Shown piece by piece: positions 28,959 through 38,134 of a DNA stretch of 64,000 bases. This DNA comes from Undibacterium sp. YM2. GTDB taxonomy: Bacteria > Pseudomonadota > Gammaproteobacteria > Burkholderiales > Burkholderiaceae_D. How positions within the stretch are numbered: position 1 is the stretch's first letter; every line of letters starts with the position of its first letter. The translations under genes and the position numbers were made by a program. Below the pieces are notes generated by a model, which searched no databases, was not told the DNA's origin, and saw only the letters and a list, made by a program, of their open reading frames with translations. The DNA is taken from the NCBI RefSeq assembly GCF_009937975.1, contig NZ_AP018441.1, forward strand, positions 310,001 to 374,000, given 5' to 3'.

Positions 28959-29723
28959 ATGGCTGTTCTGCACCAAGTAGATATTCCTCAAAGTGAACGC
29001 GTTTTACAGGTTCTGGCCTGCATTGCCCGTCATGGCGAGGCCTTGTCTGCGCGTGAACTGGTAGAGCAAACCGGCTTGCCACTGAGCACCTTATACCGTC
29101 AGCTTGCACCGCTCAAGAAATGGGGGCTGGTGCAGGAGCATGCGCAGACGGGCTTATATGAACCTGGCCCGCTGGCAGTGCAACTGGCGCGTGGTTTTGA
29201 CCAGCATTCATGGCTCATGAGAGCGGCGCGCGATGAACTCGCTGACCTGGTGCAAAAGTCGAGTGAGAGCGTAGGCTTGCTGGCCTATGTCAATGGACAA
29301 GTGGTTTGCCTGGATATGCAAGAAAGCCAGCAAGCCCTGCGCTGTTCTTTTGCCAAAGGCCGTGCCAGTTCCAGTGTGTGCGGTGCTTCTGCCAAGGCTT
29401 TGCTGGCACATCTGCCGCCAGCCTTGCAAGACGAATTGCTGGCGCAGAATTTTCTGGAAAATGCACCAGTATCCGGCCAGTTACTGCAAGACTTGCAAAC
29501 CCAGTTGCAAGGCATACGTGAACAGAGATATGCCACCAGCGAGAATGAAGTTGATCTTGGTATCTGGGGCGTCAGCGCACCAGTATTTTCTGGCCGCCAT
29601 AAACTTGAAGCCACCTTGTCCCTGATGGCACCGGCCCAGCGCATACAGCAGCGCAAGCAAGAACTCATCAACATGACTTTAGCAGCAGCCGACAGACTGA
29701 GCCGCAAACTACAATACTCATAA
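28959..29723 (+). CDS. IclR family transcriptional regulator
   Basis: A 254-residue regulator. It has an N-terminal winged helix-turn-helix (about residues 9-70, with ALSARELVEQTGLPLSTLYR and a wing around KKWGLVQEHA). The C-terminal IclR effector domain spans about 80-245. The gene lies 14 bases upstream of hutG on the same strand, so it probably controls hutGF. In many bacteria hut genes are instead controlled by HutC of the GntR family. The effector may be an intermediate of histidine breakdown. This is inferred from context. Confidence 0.88.
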   Translation: MAVLHQVDIPQSERVLQVLACIARHGEALSARELVEQTGLPLSTLYRQLAPLKKWGLVQEHAQTGLYEPGPLAVQLARGFDQHSWLMRAARDELADLVQKSSESVGLLAYVNGQVVCLDMQESQQALRCSFAKGRASSSVCGASAKALLAHLPPALQDELLAQNFLENAPVSGQLLQDLQTQLQGIREQRYATSENEVDLGIWGVSAPVFSGRHKLEATLSLMAPAQRIQQRKQELINMTLAAADRLSRKLQYS

Positions 29724-29737
29724 ATCCTGGAGACACC

Positions 29738-30553
29738 ATGACTGCTTTTCATTTTCAACAGGGCAGCCTGCCCCTACTGATTTCCATGCCCCATGTGGGC
29801 ACCAGCATACCGGATGACATCGCCGCCCAGATGCTGCCAGTCTCGCAAGAAAAAACCGATACAGACTGGCATTTGCGTGAGCTCTACAATATGGCAGCAG
29901 AGCTCGGCGCATCCACCATCGCGGCGGAATATTCACGCTATGTGATAGACCTGAACCGTTCTTCGGACAATGCCAATCTGTATCCGGGGCAAGATACTAC
30001 CGGCCTGTGTCCGGTTGACACCTTTGCCAAGCAGCCGCTGTATGCGCCTGAGAATTTGCCGACAGAAGCCGAGGTGCAGCGCCGCATCGCTACATACTGG
30101 CAACCCTATCACCAGCAATTGCAGCAAGAGCTGGAACGTCTGTTGAGCCTGCATGGCAGCGTGGTTTTGTGGGACGCACATTCCATTGCCTCGCTGGTGC
30201 CGCGTTTTTTTGAAGGCAAATTACCAGACCTGAATTTTGGTACGGCTGACCAGAAATCCTGTGACATAGGTATGCAGAATGCATTGCAGGCATGCCTCAG
30301 AAATTCTACCCATGCGCAAACCTATACGCATATTTTTAATGGCCGTTTCAAAGGTGGTTTTATCACCCGCAATTACGGCCAGCCATCACGTCATATCCAT
30401 GCAGTGCAACTGGAGATGAGCCAATGCATTTACATGAACGAAGCTGCACCCTACGAATATCGGCCTGATCTGGCAACGCAGGTACAGCCTTTGCTGAAGC
30501 AATTGCTGCAAGCCTGCCTGGACTGGAACAAGACACAAGGGAGCGTCGCATGA
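29738..30553 (+). CDS. hutG: N-formylglutamate deformylase HutG
   Basis: A 271-residue enzyme hydrolysing N-formyl-L-glutamate to glutamate and formate, the last step of the five-step histidine pathway. Typical segments are PLLISMPHVGTSIPDDI, DTDWHLRELYNMAAELGA, YVIDLNRSSDNANLYPGQ, VLWDAHSIAS and FKGGFITRNYG. Conserved His and Asp residues for zinc are present. The stop overlaps the hutF start by four bases. Confidence 0.93.
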   Translation: MTAFHFQQGSLPLLISMPHVGTSIPDDIAAQMLPVSQEKTDTDWHLRELYNMAAELGASTIAAEYSRYVIDLNRSSDNANLYPGQDTTGLCPVDTFAKQPLYAPENLPTEAEVQRRIATYWQPYHQQLQQELERLLSLHGSVVLWDAHSIASLVPRFFEGKLPDLNFGTADQKSCDIGMQNALQACLRNSTHAQTYTHIFNGRFKGGFITRNYGQPSRHIHAVQLEMSQCIYMNEAAPYEYRPDLATQVQPLLKQLLQACLDWNKTQGSVA

Positions 30554-31911
30554 GTAGCCTGTTTGCCCATCATGCTTTGCTGCCACAAGGATGGAGCAAG
30601 AATGTACGCCTGCACTGGAATGAGGGTGGTGACCTGAGTCAGGTCGAGCAGGATGCTGTTTTGCAGGCCCACGAAAATCAGGCGCAATTTGTCGCGCCCG
30701 GTATGACCAACCTGCATTCGCATGCCTTCCAGCGCGCCATGGCTGGCATGACAGAAATGGCAGGCGAGGGCAAGGACAGTTTCTGGACCTGGCGTGACCT
30801 CATGTACCGCTATGCCCTGCATATCACTCCTGAGCAAATCCAGGCCATTGCGGCGCAACTGTATGTTGAATGCCTGCGTCATGGTTATACCGCAGTCTGT
30901 GAATTTCATTACCTGCATCGTGACCAGGATGGCAGTTTTTATGCGCGCCCAGCCGAGATGGCAGAGCGCGTCATCGCTGCTGCAGAGCAGACCGGCATGG
31001 GCATCAGCATGTTGCCAGTGTTGTACAGTTATGCCGATTTTGGTGAGCAGGCTTTGCGCCACGACCAGCGCCGTTTCTCCACCAATGTGGCCGAGATCAT
31101 GCAATTGATAGTAGCATTGGAAGTCAAGCGCAGTGCCCAGGTTGAAGTTGGTGTCGCCCCGCATTCCCTCCGTGCTGCCAGCATCAGCCAGATACGTGAA
31201 CTGCTAGCGACACTGCCCGCCGCCCGCCCCATCCATATCCATATCGCCGAGCAACAAAAAGAAGTCGATGCCTGCATCACTTACTCAGGCAAACGCCCGG
31301 TAGAACTCTTGCTCGATAGCGGCTTGGTGAATGAGCGCTGGTGTCTGGTGCATGCTACTCATTTGAATAAAACTGAAGTGCAGGGCATCGCCGCCAGTGG
31401 CGCGGTGGCAGGAATTTGCACTACGACCGAAGGCAATCTTGGGGACGGTTTTTTTGAGCTGCCCGATTACATCGCTTCCGGTGGACGCTTTGGTGTAGGT
31501 AGTGACAGCCATGTATCACAAAGCCCGGTAGAAGAATTGCGCTGGCTGGAATATGGCCAGCGCCTGCGCCTGCAAGGCCGCAATATTGCCAGCGTTACGG
31601 GGCAGCGCAAGGTTGGTGATTTCTTGTATCAGGCAGCCCTGCAAGGTGGCGCCCAAGCCAGCGGGCGCAAGCTTGGCCAGCTAAGTGTTGGTTACCGTGC
31701 CGACATCGTAGTACTGGATGATGCTCATCCTAATCTTGCAGGTATAGCTAGCACGGATGTACTCAATACCTGGATATTTGCAGGTAATGATAATTTGGTG
31801 CGCGATGTGTATGTCGGTGGAAAGATGACCGTTCAAAACGGCAGACACCTGCAGCAGCTTGAGATACAGGCAGCTTATGGTGCGTGCATGCGCAGCTTGC
31901 GTGCCTTGTGA
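30550..31911 (+). CDS. hutF: Formimidoylglutamate deiminase HutF
   Basis: A 453-residue amidohydrolase converting N-formimidoyl-L-glutamate to N-formyl-L-glutamate and ammonia. Metal-binding elements are seen as the HSH of TNLHSHAFQRAM, VGVAPHSLRA, IHIHIAEQQKEVDAC and the Asp of GVGSDSHVSQ. The start ATG overlaps the hutG stop (ATGA type), showing tight coupling. hutH, hutU and hutI are not in the window, so the first three steps must be encoded elsewhere or are absent. Confidence 0.93.
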   Translation: MSSLFAHHALLPQGWSKNVRLHWNEGGDLSQVEQDAVLQAHENQAQFVAPGMTNLHSHAFQRAMAGMTEMAGEGKDSFWTWRDLMYRYALHITPEQIQAIAAQLYVECLRHGYTAVCEFHYLHRDQDGSFYARPAEMAERVIAAAEQTGMGISMLPVLYSYADFGEQALRHDQRRFSTNVAEIMQLIVALEVKRSAQVEVGVAPHSLRAASISQIRELLATLPAARPIHIHIAEQQKEVDACITYSGKRPVELLLDSGLVNERWCLVHATHLNKTEVQGIAASGAVAGICTTTEGNLGDGFFELPDYIASGGRFGVGSDSHVSQSPVEELRWLEYGQRLRLQGRNIASVTGQRKVGDFLYQAALQGGAQASGRKLGQLSVGYRADIVVLDDAHPNLAGIASTDVLNTWIFAGNDNLVRDVYVGGKMTVQNGRHLQQLEIQAAYGACMRSLRAL

Positions 31912-31949
31912 CGGCGATAGGTTTTACATTATTGTGAATAATGCGCTTG

Positions 31950-32492
31950 CTACCTGAACGCCAGACGGGCGACCACATAAACAAGCAGTAAAGACGGCAC
32001 GCTGACACCACCTGCTCTTTTGATCAGGCGCAGGTGGGCTTCATTATCTTTGTTGAGCTTGTCTATTTTTCCGATGACATACGATGCTTTGAGGCACAGG
32101 GCGATATTTGCCATGTATCCGATGATCACCCTTGTAATGATCAGTGTGATGACGGTAATGATGATGATTGCGCCCTTGTCGAGATAACCGAATACCGCCG
32201 CTGTCCCCGCGATAAAAATCAGCGGTGCAATTGATTCCAGAGCAACGGAAAAAAGACCGAAGAGATACAGTTTACGAAAGAAAAACCACTGTATGCCAAA
32301 TATCATGGCCCAGACATTAAAGCCAGCATGCCGCGATTTGCCTTCCAGTAATTGCATCAACAATTTTGGATAGTGGGTTCCACCTGCAAATGCAATCAAC
32401 TCGGTTTCTGAAATACCACTCTTGCTGCCAGCCTCGTTTTCAACAGGCAACAACTGAGTGGCAGATTGCTGAAATTCCGGATTTGTTCCCAT
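31950..32492 (-). CDS. DUF2628-type membrane protein
   Basis: A 180-residue protein with a polar N-terminus (about 50 residues), then the segment GFNVWAMIFGIQWFFFRKLY that resembles the NWxAFxFGxxWFxYRKMY signature of DUF2628. Three hydrophobic segments follow (about residues 78-100, 106-130 and 160-178). Function unknown. It is convergent with hutF, 38 bases apart. Confidence 0.7.
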   Translation of the reverse strand: MGTNPEFQQSATQLLPVENEAGSKSGISETELIAFAGGTHYPKLLMQLLEGKSRHAGFNVWAMIFGIQWFFFRKLYLFGLFSVALESIAPLIFIAGTAAVFGYLDKGAIIIITVITLIITRVIIGYMANIALCLKASYVIGKIDKLNKDNEAHLRLIKRAGGVSVPSLLLVYVVARLAFR

Positions 32493-32590
32493 AAAATCTC
32501 ATGGCTAGTGTGGTATCCAGCTTCAACCGATCCCACCAGTTTCAGATGCAGACAGGCGCATGCATGACTGATACGCCTGCCAGTGTACGT

Positions 32591-33646
32591 TTATTGCTGA
32601 CGCAATCTCGCCGCAGCATCCCGCAACATCTTCTCCGTGGTTTCCCAGTCCACACAGGCATCGGTCACTGAGCAACCGTATTTGAGTTGCGACAAATCTT
32701 CAGGGATAGGTTGGTTACCGGCAACGATGTTGGATTCGATCATGACACCGACAATGTCCTTGTTGCCGTTGGCGATCTGGTTGATGACATCGGCCATGAC
32801 CAGGGGTTGCAATTCCGGTTTTTTATAGCTGTTGGCATGAGAGCAATCGACCACGATATTGGGTGGCAGCTTGGCCTTGACCAGGGCTTGCTGGGCCATG
32901 GCGACAGATACAGTATCGTAATTAGGGCGATCACCACCACCGCGCAAGACCACGTGGCCATACTGATTGCCGCTGGTGCGCACGATAGAGACTCGGCCCT
33001 GACCATTCAAACCCAGGAAAGAATGCGGATGGGATGCCGACAAGATCGCATTGATGGCAATGCTGATATCGCCATCCGTACCATTCTTGAAACCCACAGG
33101 CGTAGACAGGCCGGATGACATTTCGCGATGGGTCTGGGATTCTGTAGTACGGGCACCGATCGCCGTCCAGGCAATCAGGTCACCCAGGTATTGTGGTGAT
33201 ATCGGGTCCAGCGCTTCAGTACCGGTCGGCAGGCCGAGTTCACAGACATCCAGCAAGAACTGACGGGCTTTTTCCATGCCCTCATCAACACGGAAAGAGT
33301 CATCCATATACGGGTCATTGATATAACCCTTCCAGCCTGTGGTCGTGCGTGGTTTTTCAAAATACACGCGCATGACCAGCAACATCACATCCTTGACTTC
33401 TTCCTGCAGGGCTTTCAGGCGACGCGCATAATCCAGGCCAGCGACCGAGTCATGAATGGAGCAGGGGCCAACGACGACAAACAGACGCTTGTCCTTACGT
33501 TCCAGTATGTTGCGCAGGCTCTCGCGGCTTTGCTCTACAACATCGCCAGCCAGATCGCTCAAAGGCAGACGCGCATGCAGTTCTTCAGGGGTGGGCATGT
33601 TCTCGAAAGAACTGACGTTGATGTTTTCCAGTATGGTGTGTGTCAT
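32591..33646 (-). CDS. aroG: 3-deoxy-7-phosphoheptulonate synthase (class I DAHP synthase)
   Basis: A 351-residue enzyme joining phosphoenolpyruvate and erythrose 4-phosphate, the first step of the shikimate pathway. Motifs of the AroG/AroF/AroH family are VVVGPCSIHD, MRVYFEKPRTTTGWKG, GARTTESQTHRE, VGFKNGTDG, LRGGGDRPNYD, VDCSHANSYKK and MIESNIVAGNQ. The N-terminal extension that carries feedback sites is present. The inhibiting amino acid cannot be told from sequence alone. The gene symbol is given for the family, not for a proven Phe-sensitive type. Confidence 0.95.
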   Translation of the reverse strand: MTHTILENINVSSFENMPTPEELHARLPLSDLAGDVVEQSRESLRNILERKDKRLFVVVGPCSIHDSVAGLDYARRLKALQEEVKDVMLLVMRVYFEKPRTTTGWKGYINDPYMDDSFRVDEGMEKARQFLLDVCELGLPTGTEALDPISPQYLGDLIAWTAIGARTTESQTHREMSSGLSTPVGFKNGTDGDISIAINAILSASHPHSFLGLNGQGRVSIVRTSGNQYGHVVLRGGGDRPNYDTVSVAMAQQALVKAKLPPNIVVDCSHANSYKKPELQPLVMADVINQIANGNKDIVGVMIESNIVAGNQPIPEDLSQLKYGCSVTDACVDWETTEKMLRDAAARLRQQ

Positions 33647-33847
33647 GTTAAGTAAGGGGCTTTTGCGTTGAATTTGGCCTACATTATCACCGATTACTGG
33701 ATTTTTAGAATTGCACGCTAATCACAATCACACATTATTTGATCTGATCTGTTCTGATCGCCTAAAGATAAACTCCCCTAAAATCAAGAGTGAGCCATTT
33801 TTACTGCGTCATGACGGATGCGTTTAATGGCATTTTTTTCATTGAAA

Positions 33848-34609
33848 ATGATGACCATGTTAAGTACCGCGCAACAACAAGAATTTGCCAGCCAGGGTTT
33901 CCTGGTACTGCGGCAGCAGGCCAGTGCCGCTTACTGTGAAGAAGTGATTGCCTATTGCGAACAGCAACTGGCAGGGCAGGTGCAACCGATAGAGTATGAA
34001 GCTGACACCCGCTACCCCGGCGCACCTGCTTCACGCGAGGCTGAAGGTGGCCTGACTGCCAGGCGCTTATTGCAAGCCTACGCGCGTGATCCGCGTCTGG
34101 CGCAATGGGCAACCGGCCAGGCGCTGTCAGAACCCTTATTGCAATTGCTGGGTGAGGGGGCTTTGCTGTCGCAGTCGCATCACAATTGCATCATGACCAA
34201 GCAACCGCAGTACTCAACAGCCACAGGCTGGCACAGGGATAGCCGTTACTGGAATTTCCAGCGCGCTGAACTGGTGTCGTCGTGGCTGGCTTTGCGCAAT
34301 GAAACCGTAGAAAATGGCTGCCTGCTGGTGATACCTGGCTCCCATAAAATCGATATTGATGTTGCGCAACTCGATGAAGCCCAGTTCTTGCGTACAGACC
34401 TGGAACAAAACCAGGCTTTGCTGGCGCAAGCCCAGCCTGTGCCTTTGCAGCAGGGGGATGTTTTGCTATTCCATAGCAATCTCTTTCATGCTGCGGGCAA
34501 AAACCAGACTGCGGCGACCAAGTTTTCCATGGTATTCACCTACAGGTCTGCAGATAATCCACCGCGGCCAGGCACACGCTCAGCGGCTTTTCCTGAAATT
34601 GCATTATAA
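33848..34609 (+). CDS. Phytanoyl-CoA dioxygenase (PhyH) family oxygenase
   Basis: A protein of about 253 residues with the double-stranded beta-helix of Fe(II)/2-oxoglutarate oxygenases. The metal ligands are H129 and D131 (TGWHRDSRY) and H214 (SNLFHAAGKN). It begins with the family pattern LSTAQQQEFASQGFLVL. The substrate is not known. Similar bacterial proteins hydroxylate many small molecules. No clear Shine-Dalgarno separates the possible starts at 33818, 33848 and 33857. Confidence 0.82.
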   Translation: MMTMLSTAQQQEFASQGFLVLRQQASAAYCEEVIAYCEQQLAGQVQPIEYEADTRYPGAPASREAEGGLTARRLLQAYARDPRLAQWATGQALSEPLLQLLGEGALLSQSHHNCIMTKQPQYSTATGWHRDSRYWNFQRAELVSSWLALRNETVENGCLLVIPGSHKIDIDVAQLDEAQFLRTDLEQNQALLAQAQPVPLQQGDVLLFHSNLFHAAGKNQTAATKFSMVFTYRSADNPPRPGTRSAAFPEIAL

Positions 34610-34676
34610 GCGCAGACGGCAATCTCAATCTGCACTATGCTGTAAGCTATCGCTCAGACAGAAGTGGAGTATCACT

Positions 34677-35219
34677 ATGCGCAGTATGTCAAAGTTGTTG
34701 GCTGTAACTGTTATAGCCGCCTCCAGCCTCTGTGCTCAATTTGCCCAGGCGGCCAGCAAGGAAGTGTTCCCTGCCCAGCCTGCTCTGGCTGGCACCATGC
34801 TGAGCGGTAAGCCATACAAGCTTGACACCAGTAAAGGCGATATCATACTGGTGACCTTCTGGGCGACCTGGTGCCCAACCTGCCAGGCCGAGATGCCAAC
34901 GTTTCGCAAACTCTATGAAGCCAATAAAAAATCAGGCTTTGAACTGGTCACCGTCAGCATCGATGATGCCATGAGTGATATTGATGACTATGCCAAACAG
35001 GCAAAATGGTTCAGCAAGGACAATCAGGGCTTCCCGTCCCTGTGGCGCAATGCACGGGACTACCAGGATAATTTCGGCAAGGTATTTGCCACGCCTACCG
35101 TTTTTTTGATAGGCCGCGATGGCAAGGTCATGGAATCATACAAAGGCGGCATCAAAGCCGCGCAATGGGCGCACATCAAGACCATCATCCAAAAGAAGCC
35201 GGGCGCGACGAAAAGTTGA
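34677..35219 (+). CDS. Exported TlpA-like thioredoxin protein
   Basis: A 180-residue protein with a cleavable signal peptide (cut near residue 25, AQA-AS) and a thioredoxin-like domain of the TlpA/ResA type. The redox motif is FWATWCPTC (C66, C69) and the cis-Pro loop ATPTVFLI. It should act in the periplasm on disulphides, for example in cytochrome maturation. The start at 34677 has GGAG seven bases upstream. The open frame extends upstream to 34356 through the preceding gene but without likeness. Confidence 0.88.
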   Translation: MRSMSKLLAVTVIAASSLCAQFAQAASKEVFPAQPALAGTMLSGKPYKLDTSKGDIILVTFWATWCPTCQAEMPTFRKLYEANKKSGFELVTVSIDDAMSDIDDYAKQAKWFSKDNQGFPSLWRNARDYQDNFGKVFATPTVFLIGRDGKVMESYKGGIKAAQWAHIKTIIQKKPGATKS

Positions 35220-35480
35220 CCTGCGTTTCAATATTTCACCTGGGATGCTGCCGTCCTATGTAAGCATTTTATTTTCATTATTGCAATAAAATCTTGTCAA
35301 ACTTGCTGCATTGCCATAATGACGTTACTATCTGATAAGTTTCCTGAATTGGAAGCTAATTAGTTGTATCGCTAGTCTGTTCTACTCTCCCACACAATCC
35401 CTGTCCCCAGGCGCATCGCCATGCATAAGTCTGGTCTGCTGCTGTCAGGGATTTGGCATGAAAGGTCCTGGTGAAGTCAA

Positions 35481-36269
35481 ATGCGCTTGTGCAATCCTGT
35501 TCCAGCTTTGCGGCTCATGACCCTGCTGACTTTATTTGCGCTGGTATTTGGCATCAGCATGCATGCAGCATGCGCCAAGGAAGTGGTGATGCTGACCGCC
35601 GACCCCATAGACCAGCGTGGTCAGCCTTTTCCCTTGAAGCTGGCAGAAAAACTGTTTGAGTTTATTGAGCGCGAAGGGGGCTTGCAGATACAGCAGCAGC
35701 GCAGCCCTTGGCCAAGGGCGTTGCAGGCTGCAGAAAATGGCGAGGGCGTCATATACGGCGTCAGCAAAACCAAAGAGCGCGAAAAAATCTTCCATTTTTC
35801 CCTGCCCATACAATCGAAGTATATGTTCCTGGTGACCAGAAGCGATGCCCAGTTCCGCTTCAATACCATGGCTGATCTCAAGGGCAAGACCATAGGCATA
35901 CCACGCGGTTTTAGCTATGGTGACCGTTTCGATGCCATGAAAGACAATCTGTTCAAGGTTGAGGTCGATAATTACGCACCCTTGTCACGTATTTATAAAC
36001 TCTTGTTCCGGCGCATGGATGCGGGCTTGTTTGGCTCTGTGAATAAAGACCCGCACTTTCTTGAAAACAGGTTGCAGGCCTTGCGTGATGAAAATGAAGG
36101 TAGCAGTTCACCTTTTGCCGACATACATTTGACCGTCTTGCCCAAGCCACTGCTGATAGACACTATCCATTTTGCGGTGAGGGCAGACAAGGATGACGGC
36201 ATCATTGACAAACTCAATGTCGCCATCCTCAAAGCCCGCAAGGCCGGGCTTCTGGAAGAGCTGCGTTAG
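35481..36269 (+). CDS. Periplasmic solute-binding protein, family 3 (SBP_bac_3)
   Basis: A 262-residue protein with a signal peptide (cut near residue 32, ACA-KE). It has the two-lobe pattern of polar amino-acid-binding proteins (VIYGVSKTKEREKIFHFSLP, then LKGKTIGIPRGFSYGD). No ABC permease or ATPase gene is adjacent, so it may be an orphan binding protein or a sensory one. The ligand is unknown. The 261 bases upstream (35220-35480) are A/T-rich with a weak TTTTATT/AATAAAA hairpin and no gene. Confidence 0.82.
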   Translation: MRLCNPVPALRLMTLLTLFALVFGISMHAACAKEVVMLTADPIDQRGQPFPLKLAEKLFEFIEREGGLQIQQQRSPWPRALQAAENGEGVIYGVSKTKEREKIFHFSLPIQSKYMFLVTRSDAQFRFNTMADLKGKTIGIPRGFSYGDRFDAMKDNLFKVEVDNYAPLSRIYKLLFRRMDAGLFGSVNKDPHFLENRLQALRDENEGSSSPFADIHLTVLPKPLLIDTIHFAVRADKDDGIIDKLNVAILKARKAGLLEELR

Positions 36270-36272
36270 TTC

Positions 36273-37520
36273 TTAAATGTTTTCAAGAGCAATCAATTCC
36301 TGCACAGTCTGACGACGGCGGATTTGTCTGATCTGCTCACCATCGACCAGAATCTCAGGTATCAGCGGGCGGGAATTATAGTTAGATGACATGCTGGCAC
36401 CATAAGCACCGGCATCATGGAAGACGAACAGGTCACCAATCTCGCAAGCTGGCAAATCCTGGGTCGTGACCACGCCACCATCTTCTTGCGTGAACACATC
36501 GCCTGATTCACATAAAGGCCCGGCTACTACAGTAGGGCGCAGGGGCGTAGTGCGCGCTGTGCCATCTGCCGCGTGGCAGCTAATGCGATGGAAGCTGCCA
36601 TACATGGAAGGGCGCACCAGGTCATTGAAACCTGCATCAACCAGCGCAAAGAAATTGCTACCCACCTGTTTTTGCGCACGCAATTCAGAAATCAGGATAC
36701 CGGATTGCGCCACCAGGAAACGCCCAGGTTCTATCTCCATGCTGATCTTGTGGCCCAGCAGGGTTTCGATTTCTTTCCTGGCCTTGTCCCAGATGTCAAA
36801 ATAGTGGGCAGTATCGACCGCAGGCTCGTCGCCACGGTAAGGGATGGACAAGCCACCACCGATGGAAATCGCCTGCAAGTCACGCTTGCAGATTTTCACC
36901 TGTTCTATCATCGCATCGCAGACGCTTTGCAAATGATCATAATCAACGCCAGAACCGATATGCATATGCAGGCCTACCAGCGTCAAACCATATTGGTCAA
37001 TGATGGCCAGCGCGTTTTGCAGCTCTTCATGCCAGATACCATGCTTGCTTTGTTCGCCACCAGTATTGGTCTTGCGGCTATGGCCGTGACCAAAGCCAGG
37101 GTTGATGCGCAACCACACGGCATGGCCTGGATGTGCCTGGCCCAGTTGCTCCAGCATTTGCGGTGAGCCGCAATTTACCGGGATATTCAATTCCACTACG
37201 CGTTTCAGGGTTGCGCGGTCCAGTAAATCGGCAGTGAATACGATGGGGGCATGGCCACCATGTTCAGCCTGGCTGGTATAACCTGCGGCTAAAGCACGTT
37301 CTACTTCACCGAGTGAGACAGAATCCACCATCACGCCTTCTTCACGCATCAGGCGCAGCAAATGGATATTGCTGGATGCCTTCTGGGCAAAGCGGATCAC
37401 ATCAAATTGACGCAAGCGGGCAATTTGCGCTCTTATAATAGTGGCATCGTAAGCCCAGCAAGGTGTGTCGAATTCCTTGGCAATATGGGCAAGCTGGATA
37501 GCTGAGATAGTCGTTGTCAT
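36273..37520 (-). CDS. lysA: Diaminopimelate decarboxylase LysA
   Basis: A 415-residue PLP-dependent decarboxylase of the alanine-racemase fold (type III). PLP would bind Lys47 in RFAQKASSN. Other elements are LHMHIGSGVDY, SIGGGLSIPY, MEIEPGRFLV and the C-terminal GPLCESGDVFTQ and DAGAYGASMSSNYNSRP. The GPLCESGD motif and length support diaminopimelate over ornithine as substrate, giving L-lysine. It is divergent from an Lrp-type regulator, which may control it. Confidence 0.88.
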   Translation of the reverse strand: MTTTISAIQLAHIAKEFDTPCWAYDATIIRAQIARLRQFDVIRFAQKASSNIHLLRLMREEGVMVDSVSLGEVERALAAGYTSQAEHGGHAPIVFTADLLDRATLKRVVELNIPVNCGSPQMLEQLGQAHPGHAVWLRINPGFGHGHSRKTNTGGEQSKHGIWHEELQNALAIIDQYGLTLVGLHMHIGSGVDYDHLQSVCDAMIEQVKICKRDLQAISIGGGLSIPYRGDEPAVDTAHYFDIWDKARKEIETLLGHKISMEIEPGRFLVAQSGILISELRAQKQVGSNFFALVDAGFNDLVRPSMYGSFHRISCHAADGTARTTPLRPTVVAGPLCESGDVFTQEDGGVVTTQDLPACEIGDLFVFHDAGAYGASMSSNYNSRPLIPEILVDGEQIRQIRRRQTVQELIALENI

Positions 37521-37659
37521 GGCAATTTTTCCGGGGCATCCTGAGGTTTGGTGTAAGCTCTACAGTAACTCTACTTTAACAAGTGCAATCCCTGGTTTGA
37601 ATGGGATTCCATAGGGATTTATTCATCCAGCCAAGGCTTTGATCGGAAATTGACGCAAA

Positions 37660-38124
37660 ATGCTTATGAATCATAAACTCGACCAGTTTGATCAAAAAAT
37701 CCTGCAATTATTGCAACAGGATGCGCGCATGTCGCATGCAGAGATAGGTCGCCAGGTGCATCTGAGCCAGCCCGCAGTGTCCGAGCGCATCAAGCGCCTG
37801 GAAGCTGCCCAGGTCATACGTGCCTATCGTGCCGATATTAATCCCAAGGCACTTGGTTATCAAATCACCGCCATGATCAGGCTCTCAACGCAGCAGGGGC
37901 GGCCTTATGCCCAATATGTCGCCAATTGTCCTGAAATTATCGATTGCTATACCGTGACTGGAGAAGATGGCGCCGTCATGCGTGTGCTGGCAACCGATGT
38001 AGAACATTTACAGCGTATCATTAATGAATTGAATGCCTTTGGCTCTACCTCGACCGCAATCGTGCTGACTACTCATGTCGCCGGTAAAGCCATTAGCGCT
38101 CCTGCAATCCTGATTACAGAATGA
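37660..38124 (+). CDS. Lrp/AsnC family transcriptional regulator
   Basis: A 154-residue regulator with an N-terminal AsnC-type helix-turn-helix (MSHAEIGRQVHLSQPAVSER) and a C-terminal RAM ligand-binding domain (about residues 68-145). Such proteins sense amino acids. It is divergent from lysA with 139 bases between, so control of lysA by lysine or a related compound is possible. An ATG at 37666 is an alternative start. The outer-membrane protein gene follows after 10 bases. Confidence 0.88.
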   Translation: MLMNHKLDQFDQKILQLLQQDARMSHAEIGRQVHLSQPAVSERIKRLEAAQVIRAYRADINPKALGYQITAMIRLSTQQGRPYAQYVANCPEIIDCYTVTGEDGAVMRVLATDVEHLQRIINELNAFGSTSTAIVLTTHVAGKAISAPAILITE

Positions 38125-38134
38125 AAGGAAAACC

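Noticed and set aside
34356..34676. Upstream extension of the exported TlpA-like gene
   Set aside because: It overlaps the PhyH gene and lacks likeness. The start at 34677 has a good Shine-Dalgarno and gives a proper signal peptide.
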